Shown: positions 1 through 9,026, counted from the first letter of the stretch. The stretch: DNA of 64,000 nucleotides from JAFGXT01 sp963677165 (GCA_963677165.2 CAXXSX010000002.1:5022001-5086000), one strand, 5' to 3'. Notes: generated by a model not told the origin, from the letters alone. A program made the numbers and translations.

Positions 1-140
1 CAAATTGGCCAACGGTATATTCATTGTGGGCAATCGCGATATCACTGTTGATCTCAATTGCGGTAGGAGTCGTTTTCGGGACCTATCCAGCGTGGAAAGC
101 CGCACAGCAGAATCCCATCGAAGTTCTCCGGGCGGAATAA
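1..140 (+). CDS. ABC transporter permease, MacB/FtsX type, C-terminal end (partial)
   Basis: The frame starting at base 3 is open to a TAA at 138-140. It reads a hydrophobic helix (SLWAIAISLLISIAVGVVFG) followed by TYPAWKAAQQNPIEVLRAE. The signature 'PAxxAAxxxPIEVLRxE' right after the last membrane helix is the hallmark C-terminus of MacB-family ABC permeases, which export macrolides, lipoproteins or peptides, usually with an ATPase and a periplasmic adaptor. Only about 45 residues lie in the window, so substrate and partners cannot be judged. It converges on the next gene with only 13 bp between the two stop codons. High confidence in the family despite the short length, because the terminal motif is very characteristic. 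Confidence 0.85.
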   Translation, partial: NWPTVYSLWAIAISLLISIAVGVVFGTYPAWKAAQQNPIEVLRAE

Positions 141-153
141 GTGTCGTACGGAT

Positions 154-1404
154 TTATGCCATCAGTTCGTTATTTTCACAGATATCGACAAATTCTTCAA
201 TCAACCGTTGCTGGTTGAAACGACCTTCGACTTTAAGGCGGGCCTTCATAATAATCATCTCACGGGATATCTCGTCATCGAACAGAAACTGACACGCCCG
301 GACAATTTCAGCCGCAGAATCCGGCTTAATCAGCATACCGGTTTCCTCCAGTTCAACAAGTTCGCTAATTGCCCCAGAATCAGCTGCTATAACCGGAACC
401 CCACAAGCCATAGCTTCAATCAGGACATCGGGAATATCCGCACGATCACCATCTGACGCAATGTGACTGTTGAGAATAAAAACATCGGCATTATAGTAAT
501 AGTCAATAAGATCATTCTGATGAACCATATCGATCATGGTAACAATATCTTCTAAATCAAATTGGCGAATCAATTTAATAATTCGATTTCTCTCCGGACC
601 ATCTCCGATCAAGGTATAGGTAAAATCAACCCCCTTGCACCTAAGGTCATAAAGCGCACGAATAACAACATCATGACCATCTCTTTCCATAAAACCACCT
701 ACCGTAAGAATTCGAAACGGCGGTTCCGGATTACGAATACGTCCAGGAAAACTGAAAATATCAAGGTCTATCCCGTGATGAAAAAGGTATATGCGAGTCG
801 CAAACTGTCCCAGATTCCGTAGATATTGCAGACAATATTCCGATTGGACAACAACAAACTGACAGGAATTGAGTTTCAGCAACATCTCTTTTTTATTGCG
901 GGTAAAAACATCACTGGATGTTGCAGTAAAATTATATTTAACCTGTAAGAATCTGCTGATCAAAAGAGCGCTAGTCGCACAATCTCCGGCAGAAAAAGAA
1001 TAGACACTGGTAATACCTTCTGGAATGGCATATAAACCAGTAAAATACAGGGAGGTCAGCAAATTACTCCAAAGAGACTTTCGCTGATGCGCACTCCACA
1101 AAAGTTTCAAAAAAAACCAGATACCACAGAAAAAACCCGCCGGATTTGAGGAAAACACAGTACGAATAGATTTAAGCAGTATCAGCGGATGTTTTAAAAG
1201 ATTCTGCGGTTTATAGCTGGCTCTCGCATTAATTCCCATAAGAGAATCATCTTCCCTCCGACGAATTTGATGTCCCAAAGCAAAAACACGAACATAATAT
1301 CCCATTTTTTCGAGTAAACTGACTTCTCGAATAATATAACTCTGACGGATTTCAGGATAATTGTTCAGCACCAGCGCTAGCCGGTTGGGTCTGTCATTTT
1401 CCAT
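154..1404 (-). CDS. Glycosyltransferase, GT4 family
   Basis: A 416-residue GT-B fold enzyme predicted to move a sugar from an activated nucleotide donor to an acceptor such as lipopolysaccharide or exopolysaccharide. The C-terminal half carries the Glycos_transf_1 pattern: a 'RILTVGGFMERDGHDVVIRA' core with 'LIGDGPE', and near residue 330-350 the donor-binding motif EAMACGVPVIAADSGAISELV, in which the first Glu and the late E contact the nucleotide sugar in GT4 enzymes. The N-terminus lacks a signal peptide, so it should act in the cytoplasm or at the inner membrane. No polysaccharide genes surround it here, so the acceptor is unknown. The ATG has only a weak upstream ribosome site. Confidence 0.85.
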   Translation of the reverse strand: MENDRPNRLALVLNNYPEIRQSYIIREVSLLEKMGYYVRVFALGHQIRRREDDSLMGINARASYKPQNLLKHPLILLKSIRTVFSSNPAGFFCGIWFFLKLLWSAHQRKSLWSNLLTSLYFTGLYAIPEGITSVYSFSAGDCATSALLISRFLQVKYNFTATSSDVFTRNKKEMLLKLNSCQFVVVQSEYCLQYLRNLGQFATRIYLFHHGIDLDIFSFPGRIRNPEPPFRILTVGGFMERDGHDVVIRALYDLRCKGVDFTYTLIGDGPERNRIIKLIRQFDLEDIVTMIDMVHQNDLIDYYYNADVFILNSHIASDGDRADIPDVLIEAMACGVPVIAADSGAISELVELEETGMLIKPDSAAEIVRACQFLFDDEISREMIIMKARLKVEGRFNQQRLIEEFVDICENNELMA

Positions 1405-1608
1405 GTATTTTTCTGAAAGTTATGATTTTTTATCCACTCCATCTCAGCTACAGTCCGACGGAATATTTCAGGCATATAGCAATGCCTGGAAACACGTAAT
1501 AACTTCTGAGGGAAATTAAAACCAATACAGCTTATTTGTCTTCCTGTTTCTGGCAGGAAGGAATATCAACTAATGAAGTTCGGATATTAATGCCATTGTA
1601 GTACAGAA
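1405..1608. other. Intergenic region with two stem-loops
   Basis: No gene is visible. Two perfect stem-loops are present: CAGGCAT (1469-1475) with ATGCCTG (1482-1488), and CTTCCTG (1540-1546) with CAGGAAG (1554-1560). Neither is followed by a U-rich run on either strand, so they are not ordinary intrinsic terminators. They lie in the 3' region of the zinc-ribbon gene transcript and may protect its 3' end. Confidence 0.4.
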
Positions 1609-2304
1609 TCAGTCTACATAAAGCATATGAGCGCACTGATCACAAATAGCAATCGCTCCTTTTTGGGCATTATGCATAGTCTGTGGTATAAGCTTCATAT
1701 GGCAGTGTCCACAATTTCCGGCAATCACTTTGACCAAAGGTTGACCTGGTTTTGCCAGTAATCTGGTATAGGTATTGATAACTTCCGGTTCAAGCTTTTT
1801 AGATAGAGCAGGACGAGATTCTTCCAGTTTTTTGATCTCTTCCTTGATTTCAGAAACCAACTGGTTGAGTTCGTCGATTTCTTCATTAATTGACTGGGAT
1901 TCGGCTTTGACTTCCTTTTCGTATTCTTTATAAAGGCGATCATCTTCCTGAACGCAATCAAGCAGCTCAATTTCTTTCGTTTCCAATTCACCGATAACTG
2001 CACGGATGTCATCGATTTGTTTCATCAAAGCCTGATATTCATTATTCTTCTTAATCTGTGAAGACTGGGATTGCAAACGGTTTATTTCATCATTTTTCTG
2101 CTTGATAGAAGATTCAACCTGCTTGATGCTCAATGAATTTTTATTAAGTTCTTCACGTTTACTTTTGAGCTTATCTTCGGCTTTTTTAAGCTCTACCTTC
2201 CGGGATTTAATCTCTTCCGGAATCATTGAAAGGCGCTGATTGAGGTTCTTGATACGCATATCAACCTCCTGCAGCTCCAGTAAGTCTGTAACCCATTGCA
2301 TCAT
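1609..2304 (-). CDS. Coiled-coil protein with C4 zinc ribbon (zf-RING_7 / CdsZ-like)
   Basis: A 231-residue protein. Residues about 15-165 are almost wholly charged heptad sequence (long antiparallel coiled coil). The C-terminus has a four-cysteine zinc ribbon, C198-x2-C201 and C221-x2-C224. This is the conserved bacterial 'C4-type zinc ribbon' family (PF02591). The chlamydial member CT398/CdsZ binds the sigma factor RpoN and type III secretion parts, which is the only well-studied case. A link to sigma-54 here is only an inference, although a sigma-54 activator and promoter do occur at 34-38 kb. Two consecutive ATG codons begin the gene. It sits 94 bp downstream of ruvB on the same strand. 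Confidence 0.85.
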   Translation of the reverse strand: MMQWVTDLLELQEVDMRIKNLNQRLSMIPEEIKSRKVELKKAEDKLKSKREELNKNSLSIKQVESSIKQKNDEINRLQSQSSQIKKNNEYQALMKQIDDIRAVIGELETKEIELLDCVQEDDRLYKEYEKEVKAESQSINEEIDELNQLVSEIKEEIKKLEESRPALSKKLEPEVINTYTRLLAKPGQPLVKVIAGNCGHCHMKLIPQTMHNAQKGAIAICDQCAHMLYVD

Positions 2305-2398
2305 TGTGTCAGTCCCTTATATAAATATGACAAGTAGTGGCATGAAAAACCCAAAGTACCCTATCTATATATCACAATTTACAGAAACTTCAAAGTAA

Positions 2399-3445
2399 TT
2401 ATTCGAAAAGATCAGGATGTATCTGAGATTTTTGCTGTTTTGCGTTCCTTACCGGCTCAAGACCAAGCTTTTCATAAGCCCGGTCTGTCGCAACACGCCC
2501 TTGAGGCGTTCGCATTAAATATCCGGCCTGTATCAGGAACGGCTCATAAACATCCTCAAGGGTTCCCTCATCTTCTCCAACAGCCACGGCTATCGTCTTC
2601 AAGCCGACAGGTCCACCTTTATAGTTTACGATAATCGTCTCTAAAATCCGGTTATCCATCTCATCAAGTCCGTTGGCATCAATATCCAGCATCGTCAAAG
2701 CTTTACCGGCAACCTCCCCGGTGATTTTATTATCGGCCCTGACCTGCGCATAGTCACGAGTCCATGACAGCAGGTTATTGGCAATACGAGGGGTTCCCCG
2801 GCTCCGTCTGGCGATTTCAAGCGCACCAGGCGCGTCAATCTGAATATTCAGAATCCCGGAAGACCGTCGGACGATTTCATCAAGTTCTTCCGCCGGATAG
2901 TAGCTTAATCGACAATTCAGGGTAAAACGGGAGCGCAACGGCGCGGAAAGCAATCCCTGACGGGTAGTTGCTCCCACCAAGGTAAAGCGCGGCACATTGA
3001 GCCTGACGGACCGTGCGCCCGGCCCCTGATCAATCATAATATCGATAAAGAAATCCTCCATCGCACTGTAAAGATATTCCTCAACGGTAGTATTCAGACG
3101 ATGAATCTCATCAATAAAAAGGATATCTCCTTCTTCAAGCGAAGTAAGCAGTCCGGCCAAATCCCCGGGCTTTTCAATAACAGGTCCGCTACTGCTTTTT
3201 ATATTTGCCCCTTTTTCATTTGCAAGTATATACGCCAGAGTGGTTTTTCCTAGTCCAGGCGGTCCACTCAACAACAGGTGTCCGAGCGGCTCACCACGTT
3301 CCTTGGCGGCTTGTACATATAATTCAAGGCGTTCCTTGACTTTTCCCTGACCAGGAAAGTCTCCAAAACGTTGCGGACGCAGCGTTACATCCTGCGCGGT
3401 ATCTTTTTTATTTAGAGTCGAAGTGACGAATCTTTCTGACGACAT
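2399..3445 (-). CDS. ruvB: Holliday junction branch migration DNA helicase RuvB
   Basis: A 348-residue AAA+ ATPase that drives branch migration of Holliday junctions with RuvA, allowing RuvC cleavage. The Walker A motif GPPGLGKTTLA is at residues 61-71 and Walker B DEIH at 112-115. The RuvB beta-hairpin region ('YLYSAMEDFFIDIMID'), sensor and arginine-finger segments, and a C-terminal winged helix ('GGPVGLKTIAVAVGED') are all recognisable, and length is normal for the family. RuvA and RuvC are not in this window. The gene is divergent from transketolase, and an AGAG-type ribosome site lies upstream of the ATG. Confidence 0.97.
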   Translation of the reverse strand: MSSERFVTSTLNKKDTAQDVTLRPQRFGDFPGQGKVKERLELYVQAAKERGEPLGHLLLSGPPGLGKTTLAYILANEKGANIKSSSGPVIEKPGDLAGLLTSLEEGDILFIDEIHRLNTTVEEYLYSAMEDFFIDIMIDQGPGARSVRLNVPRFTLVGATTRQGLLSAPLRSRFTLNCRLSYYPAEELDEIVRRSSGILNIQIDAPGALEIARRSRGTPRIANNLLSWTRDYAQVRADNKITGEVAGKALTMLDIDANGLDEMDNRILETIIVNYKGGPVGLKTIAVAVGEDEGTLEDVYEPFLIQAGYLMRTPQGRVATDRAYEKLGLEPVRNAKQQKSQIHPDLFE

Positions 3446-3612
3446 TTGTTAATTCTCTATCGAAATTGCAAATTTTTGAAACTTTCTTACCATTTTATTG
3501 CAAAACACGGTAAAATCGATTTGTAAAAAACCATACTGAAAGTATCGTATCTACCTTAACATTGTAGATTAATATAGCATTAATTGTTAAATAACAAAGG
3601 AAGAACTCGCTT
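3446..3612. promoter_or_regulatory. Divergent ruvB/tkt promoter region
   Basis: A 167-bp AT-rich intergenic region serving both genes. On the tkt side there are two small stem-loops, ATACT(3533-3537)/AGTAT(3541-3545) and ATCTAC(3549-3554)/GTAGAT(3564-3569), and an AGGAAGA ribosome site about 7 bases before the tkt ATG. No convincing -35/-10 pair stands out. Confidence 0.4.
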
Positions 3613-5649
3613 ATGGATCGTAAAGTTGCGAAAAAAGCTGCTGACGCTATCAGAATCCTCTCAGCAGAGGCTATTCAGAAAGCTAAGTCCGGCCATCCGG
3701 GTATGCCGATGGGCTGCGCCGATTATGCCTTCACCCTGTGGTCGAAATATATGAGACACAACCCAAAGAATCCTAAATGGCTGGGACGCGACCGTTTTGT
3801 TCTCTCTGCCGGTCATGGTTCAATGCTGATCTACTCTCTGTTGCATCTCTTCGAATACGGCTTGCCGATGGAAGAACTCAAACAGTTCCGTCAGTGGGGA
3901 AGTCTGACTCCGGGTCATCCGGAATTCAATCACACCAAGGGTGTAGACATCACGACCGGTCCGCTTGCCAGTGGTTTCGGTTCCGCCGTTGGTATGGCTA
4001 TCGCGGCTAAATATTTCGCGGCTAAAACCGGTCTAGACAAAGCCGGTCTTGATGACAATAAAATTTACGTTCTCAGCGGTGACGGCTGCATGATGGAAGG
4101 TAACTCTTCCGAAGCCGCTTCTCTCGCAGGACATCTTAAACTTGATAATATCGTACTGTTCTACGATGACAACGAAATCAGTATCGAAGGTTCTACCGAC
4201 CTGGCATTCACGGAAGAAGTTGCCGCTCGTTTTGCCGCTTTCAACTGGCGTGTACTGCACATTGAAAACGCCAACGATGCAGAACAGATCGAAAAAGCCC
4301 TTGATGAAGCTACTGTTTCTGACGGTCGCCCGACAATCATCATTGGCAAAACCCAGATCGGTTACGGTTCACCGAACAAACAGGGCAAAAGCTCTGCCCA
4401 CGGCGAACCTCTCGGAGAAGAAGAACTGGCCGCAACCAAGCAGAACCTCGGCTGGACCGAAGAACCGTTTACTGTACCTGCAGAAGTAACAGAAGCTCTT
4501 GCCGCACGTGTCAGCGAACTCGAAGCAGAAGCGGCTGAATGGGATAAGAAATTCCAGTCTTACGTTGAAGCCAATCCAACACAGGCTGACCTTATTTCCA
4601 AGATGGTTAACCAGACCGTTCCGGAAGATATTCTTGAACAGCTCCTGGCTGCCGCTCCGACTGATAAAGCTGTCGCGACTCGTGCATCCAGCGGAACAAT
4701 CCTGCAGAAGGCTGCTGAATTGGTACCGGCTCTGCTCGGTGGCGCTGCCGACCTGGCTCCGTCCACTAAATCCGACGTTAAAGGGGAAGCCAGCTTCGAC
4801 GCGGAATGCCGTGACGGACGTAACATTCACTTTGGCGTACGCGAACTTGAAATGGGTATGTGCGGTAATGGTATGGCTCTCTACGGAACCGCTATTCCGT
4901 ACACCTCTACTTTCGCGGTATTCTCTGACTATATGAAACCTGCAATGCGCCTGGCCGCAATCCAGGGACTGCATGAAATCTATATCTTCACCCATGACTC
5001 TTTCTATGTTGGTGAAGACGGTCCGACCCATGAACCGATCGAACAGCTCGCAATGATGCGTACCATTCCTGACTTCACCGTGATTCGTCCGGCAGAAGCC
5101 AACGAAGCGGCACACGCATGGGCTACAGCGCTGAAAATGGACGGTCCGGTTGCAATGATGCTGACTCGTCAGAACCTGAACCCGATTCCTGAAGAACTCG
5201 TCGGCAACATCGACGTATCCAAGGGTGCATATGTTCTGAGTTCTGATGACCAGTATGAAATGATGCTGATCGCCAGCGGTTCTGAAGTTAATCTGGCTAT
5301 GGACGTAGCTGAAATCCTGCGCAACAATGCCATCGGCGTTCGTGTAGTTTCCATGCCTTCAATGGACCTGTTCCTGAAGCAGAGCAAGGAATATCAGGAT
5401 TCTGTTATCGATCCTGCCTGCGACAAACGCATCTCTATCGAAGCCGGTACCACTTTCGGATGGCACCGCTTCATCGGCGATGAAGGCTTGGCTATCGGTC
5501 TGGATCACTTCGGCGCGTCTGCTCCGTACACAAAACTGGCTGAAGAATTCGGCTTCACTGTTGAAGGTGTTATCACCAAGATTCAGGAACGCTACCTGGG
5601 CGGCTGCGGCGGAAGCTGCTGCGGCTCTTGCGGAAGCTGCGGTCACTAA
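3613..5649 (+). CDS. tkt: Transketolase with cysteine-rich C-terminal tail
   Basis: A 678-residue thiamine-diphosphate enzyme that moves two-carbon ketol units in the non-oxidative pentose phosphate pathway. Seen in sequence: N-terminal SGHPGMPMG, LSAGHGSM at about 65-71, the ThDP/Mg motif GDGCMMEG (156-163) followed by YDDN, the central pyrimidine domain with GVRELEMGMCGNG, and the C-terminal domain with GWHRFIGDEG. The body length is normal. Unusually the protein ends in GGCGGSCCGSCGSCGH (residues 663-678), a Gly/Cys/Ser tail with five cysteines and a terminal His that is not part of the transketolase fold and may bind a metal. It is a single-gene unit with a strong terminator behind it. 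Confidence 0.97.
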   Translation: MDRKVAKKAADAIRILSAEAIQKAKSGHPGMPMGCADYAFTLWSKYMRHNPKNPKWLGRDRFVLSAGHGSMLIYSLLHLFEYGLPMEELKQFRQWGSLTPGHPEFNHTKGVDITTGPLASGFGSAVGMAIAAKYFAAKTGLDKAGLDDNKIYVLSGDGCMMEGNSSEAASLAGHLKLDNIVLFYDDNEISIEGSTDLAFTEEVAARFAAFNWRVLHIENANDAEQIEKALDEATVSDGRPTIIIGKTQIGYGSPNKQGKSSAHGEPLGEEELAATKQNLGWTEEPFTVPAEVTEALAARVSELEAEAAEWDKKFQSYVEANPTQADLISKMVNQTVPEDILEQLLAAAPTDKAVATRASSGTILQKAAELVPALLGGAADLAPSTKSDVKGEASFDAECRDGRNIHFGVRELEMGMCGNGMALYGTAIPYTSTFAVFSDYMKPAMRLAAIQGLHEIYIFTHDSFYVGEDGPTHEPIEQLAMMRTIPDFTVIRPAEANEAAHAWATALKMDGPVAMMLTRQNLNPIPEELVGNIDVSKGAYVLSSDDQYEMMLIASGSEVNLAMDVAEILRNNAIGVRVVSMPSMDLFLKQSKEYQDSVIDPACDKRISIEAGTTFGWHRFIGDEGLAIGLDHFGASAPYTKLAEEFGFTVEGVITKIQERYLGGCGGSCCGSCGSCGH

Positions 5650-5680
5650 TTACCGCAAGCCATTCTGATATAAAATTCAA

Positions 5681-5717
5681 CGTCCCTGCCGGACATTATC
5701 CGGCAGGGACGTTTTTT
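5681..5717 (+). terminator. Rho-independent terminator after tkt
   Basis: A perfect 13-bp stem (5681-5693 with 5699-5711, CGTCCCTGCCGGA / TCCGGCAGGGACG) with a 5-base loop is followed by TTTTTT at 5712-5717. It ends tkt transcription ahead of the convergent ligase gene. Confidence 0.95.
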
Positions 5718-5795
5718 ATCTACAATAATTAGTTTTTCAGAATGAATTATCTGTGACTAAAGTTTGAAATGGCAATAACGTCATCCGTCTACAGA

Positions 5796-7502
5796 TTAGA
5801 ACTTCTTATTCTTTTTGATGATCTCGGCAGCCTGGACCGCAAGTTTTTCTCGGAAGATTTTAGCATTATGGCGAATGTCCACCGGAAAGTCTTTCAAAAA
5901 CAGAAAGCGGGTAACTTCGGCACATGACTCGTAATGAGCGGAAGTCTTGAGAAGGGCACGAATAAATGCCTTACGCTCGAAACTATTCTTTGGAAAATGT
6001 TCATCCTTCGGCTCTACCAGCAGCACCGGCAGGGTTATACCGTTATGCTCCACACCAACCAGCGCGGTACGGTATACATTGGGATGATTATTAAAGACCG
6101 CTTCAATACAAACACTGTAAAGAGTGCCTTTATCGGTAATTACGCGGTGTGCTTTGCGACCACAGAACCAGAGGCGTCCTTCTTCATCAAAATACCCCAT
6201 ATCGCCCATACGATGCCAGACCTGTCCGTCTGAGTCATAGATTTTGGCCAAAGCTGTCGCGTCAGGCTTATTAAAATATTCCTTGGTAACAACAGAACCT
6301 TTCACCGCAATTTCACCAATTTCGCCTTGCGGCAGTTCCAGACTATCGTCCCAATTCTTAATAATATCGTTCGTTGTTTTAATTATTTTTATGGTCAGCC
6401 CGTCATTCACATATCCGACGCAGTGCCCACCGCCCGCAGCTGACTTCCGAGCCGTGTTTTTCAGCACCTGATATCCAGTAAAACTGGTAATCGGCAACGC
6501 TTCCGTCGCGCCATAAGGCACCATCGTTTCGCCATCAAGAGCAATGACCATCCTGAGGGCGTCATGAAGATCGGCAGTTACCGGGGCTCCGGCCATAAGC
6601 ACTTTTTTCAAAGTCGGCATCTTAAAGTCATTCAGCATGCAGTATGACACAACTGTACGCCACAACGCAGGAGACCCAAAAGAAAATGACACCTTGTGAT
6701 CTCTAACGGTATTAAGAATAACCTGAGGATTCACTTGAGCCGGACGCGTAAAATCCATTTTAGGAATAACCGATTTCATGCCCATTGCAACAGCGAACAA
6801 AGCAAACAACGGGAAACCTGACATATCAACCAAATCCGAGGTAACACCATAAACCGAGCTGATAATCTCAACTTGAGATAAAAATGTTTCGTGAGTATAA
6901 ACAACTCCTTTCGGAGGACCGGTACTCCCGGTCGTAAACAAAATAGCGGCCTGATCGTTCCGGGTTGTATCAACAATCTCAAATTTAGCCGCTCCGTTTG
7001 TCGTAATCGAATCTACCGTGGCTGCCTTTTCTAAACGCTTTACGGTCAGCGGAGAAAACTTTCCAAAGGAAAATGAATATTTCACGCTGGCAAAACTCTT
7101 ACGGAATATATATTTAAGCCAGTGAACCATACTTATCGCCACAAGAGCTTCCGGTGCAGTGGATTCCACACATTCCAACATATTAGTTCTTCCCATGCCC
7201 GGATCAATAAGAATCGGCACAGCTCCAACCTTGAACAGCGCAAATACCGCAGCGGTCAGTTCAATTCCCGGACGCATCATAACCAGCGTTCGTGTCCCCA
7301 TCCCCACACCGTTATCGGCAAACAGCCTTGCATAGGCATTTGAAAGGTCCTCAAGTCCGGCAAACGTAATATCGCGATATGACACAATATTCAGCTTGTC
7401 TACTGATATTGATTCCGACACCGCACAACGTGTCGCGTACTGCCGTGCCATTTCAGGCAAGAGACAGGCTATGTTGTTATATGAGGAGGTATCTATTTTC
7501 AT
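5796..7502 (-). CDS. AMP-dependent ligase, OleC (beta-lactone synthetase)-like
   Basis: A 568-residue ANL-superfamily adenylating enzyme. The P-loop is LFTTGSTGPPKG (about 189-199). Further motifs are YGATEALP (A5) and a late region GDMGYFDEEGRLWFCGRKAHRV (A7/A8). The end motif FPVDIRHNAKIFREKLA, with the expected catalytic Lys, closely matches the OleC branch rather than acyl-CoA synthetases. OleC turns 2-alkyl-3-hydroxy acids into beta-lactones during long-chain olefin synthesis, normally with OleA, OleB and OleD. None of these partners is within the window, so the substrate is open. It stands alone, convergent to tkt, with a GGGAA ribosome site before the ATG. Confidence 0.8.
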   Translation of the reverse strand: MKIDTSSYNNIACLLPEMARQYATRCAVSESISVDKLNIVSYRDITFAGLEDLSNAYARLFADNGVGMGTRTLVMMRPGIELTAAVFALFKVGAVPILIDPGMGRTNMLECVESTAPEALVAISMVHWLKYIFRKSFASVKYSFSFGKFSPLTVKRLEKAATVDSITTNGAAKFEIVDTTRNDQAAILFTTGSTGPPKGVVYTHETFLSQVEIISSVYGVTSDLVDMSGFPLFALFAVAMGMKSVIPKMDFTRPAQVNPQVILNTVRDHKVSFSFGSPALWRTVVSYCMLNDFKMPTLKKVLMAGAPVTADLHDALRMVIALDGETMVPYGATEALPITSFTGYQVLKNTARKSAAGGGHCVGYVNDGLTIKIIKTTNDIIKNWDDSLELPQGEIGEIAVKGSVVTKEYFNKPDATALAKIYDSDGQVWHRMGDMGYFDEEGRLWFCGRKAHRVITDKGTLYSVCIEAVFNNHPNVYRTALVGVEHNGITLPVLLVEPKDEHFPKNSFERKAFIRALLKTSAHYESCAEVTRFLFLKDFPVDIRHNAKIFREKLAVQAAEIIKKNKKF

Positions 7503-7604
7503 ATAATTCCCGCATGAGATTCTCTAAAGCAAAACAACTCATTGAATATAATTCGATAATCCATTTCTACAAGTTTTAAACGCCGGATTCTCTTTATTCG
7601 CGGC

Positions 7605-8990
7605 TCAATAATGTTCTTTAATATATTTTTTCAAGGCACTTCGCAGGGTAATTCCGCTGTCCGCGGGCTTTAATTCCGATACTATTTTGTACAGGACAGG
7701 GAACCATCTGGACGCATTACTGATCGTATATCCATTAAACGCACAAGTGTAATATTCACGATTCATCGGCTGCAGAAATTTCACAGTTCCGACCTTTCGC
7801 TGTAATTTAACTCTGAACTTATACGGATACTGTCGATTATGACGGTATTTTGACGTCAACTGTTCATAGGCCACTGCTTTGATCTGTTTCGGAGTAAGAC
7901 GTAAAGTCATAACCGTATCGTTATACGGGCAAGCCTTAAACAAATCGCCTTCCGTAACTTTTCCGGACAACTCTACATCGAACTTCGGAGGAGAAATAAA
8001 AGCGATATCTGCATGGCCCGCTGCAATCACCGCATCCCCGATAAGCTGGCGCAATGCATTTTTCGGATTTTTGGATAACGGCACTTCACCAACAACTTTC
8101 TCAGCGGCATCACAAACCGCTTTGTAGGATTTTTGCATAGCCAGTGGATATTTACAATGACCATTTTTAGTCGGTTCTGTGATAAAGTGCGAAATAACAC
8201 CAACTGTATTTCCAGTCTCTGTATCATATTCAATTACGCTTTTAATCACACCATGAGCATGAAGACCGGGCTCGACAAACGTGGTACTGCGCCCCAGTTT
8301 TTGTCCCGGATTCACCTGATGGGTATGCCCGCCGAGAATAAGACTGATCTGGGGAAAACGAGATGCGATCGTAAACAAACTATTGTTATCTTTACGGAAA
8401 GACATATTCACGCTGTAATGAGTTGCCAGAATAATGATATGTGGACGCGCACGCATAATTTCAGGAATAATGCGATTCAGGGTAGAAAGATAATCATATA
8501 ATTTAAACTTCTTTTCACCTTTAAATGGAAAGCGTCTTAGTTTCGGGAAAGTCAATCCGATGACCGCCACTTTGAGTCCATTGCGTTCAAACATCTTCCA
8601 GGTTTTAAACAACATATCACTGCCGGGAAACTCAAAATTGGCTGCCAGCGCCGTCCCCTTGAATATCTTCCGCTGGCGGATCAGCGCCTCAAGCCCGTAA
8701 TCGAATTCATGATTGCCGGGCACCCACACGGCATAATGGAACGCATTGACAAAGTCTATCGCGAGCATACCGTCGGTTTTCATAACCGCATAGGTTCCCT
8801 GAGTAAGATCTCCGCAGTCAATAAGTAACGTATTTCTTTCCCCCGCCTTGAAGCGTTCCTCATTGATAATTCCGCCGATACGTCTCACATCCAACGGCGT
8901 TAGATGCCCATGAATATCGCTGGTTTCCAGTACGGTTATTTTCCGAATTCCCGCATTGCAGAACAGAGAAACACAGCAGCTGGCAATCAT
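7605..8990 (-). CDS. Exported 5'-nucleotidase / metallophosphoesterase (UshA-CpdB type)
   Basis: At least 461 residues. The two-metal calcineurin-type phosphoesterase motifs are all present: SDIHGH, DCGD, GNHEFD, ATHYS and GGHTH. A 5_nucleotid_C domain follows ('GDAVIAAGHADIAFI', 'NDTVMTLRLTPKQI'). Such enzymes hydrolyse nucleotides or cyclic nucleotides in the periplasm to recover nucleosides and phosphate. The ATG at 8990 gives a poor signal peptide and has no ribosome site. A better start may be an ATT codon at 9014, giving MRFFITIW before this Met, 8 bases after AGGA; the first coding bases follow a run of seven A on the + strand. It lies 36 bp behind the MurU-AmgK fusion and is probably co-transcribed. 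Confidence 0.85.
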   Translation of the reverse strand: MIASCCVSLFCNAGIRKITVLETSDIHGHLTPLDVRRIGGIINEERFKAGERNTLLIDCGDLTQGTYAVMKTDGMLAIDFVNAFHYAVWVPGNHEFDYGLEALIRQRKIFKGTALAANFEFPGSDMLFKTWKMFERNGLKVAVIGLTFPKLRRFPFKGEKKFKLYDYLSTLNRIIPEIMRARPHIIILATHYSVNMSFRKDNNSLFTIASRFPQISLILGGHTHQVNPGQKLGRSTTFVEPGLHAHGVIKSVIEYDTETGNTVGVISHFITEPTKNGHCKYPLAMQKSYKAVCDAAEKVVGEVPLSKNPKNALRQLIGDAVIAAGHADIAFISPPKFDVELSGKVTEGDLFKACPYNDTVMTLRLTPKQIKAVAYEQLTSKYRHNRQYPYKFRVKLQRKVGTVKFLQPMNREYYTCAFNGYTISNASRWFPVLYKIVSELKPADSGITLRSALKKYIKEHY

Positions 8991-9026
8991 CCAGATTGTA
9001 ATAAAAAAACGAATCGCACAATTCCT

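Noticed and set aside
4369..5115. Long open frame on the minus strand (248 codons) inside transketolase
   Set aside because: It is the antisense shadow of a highly expressed, codon-biased gene. Its protein is low in conserved pattern and has no ribosome site.
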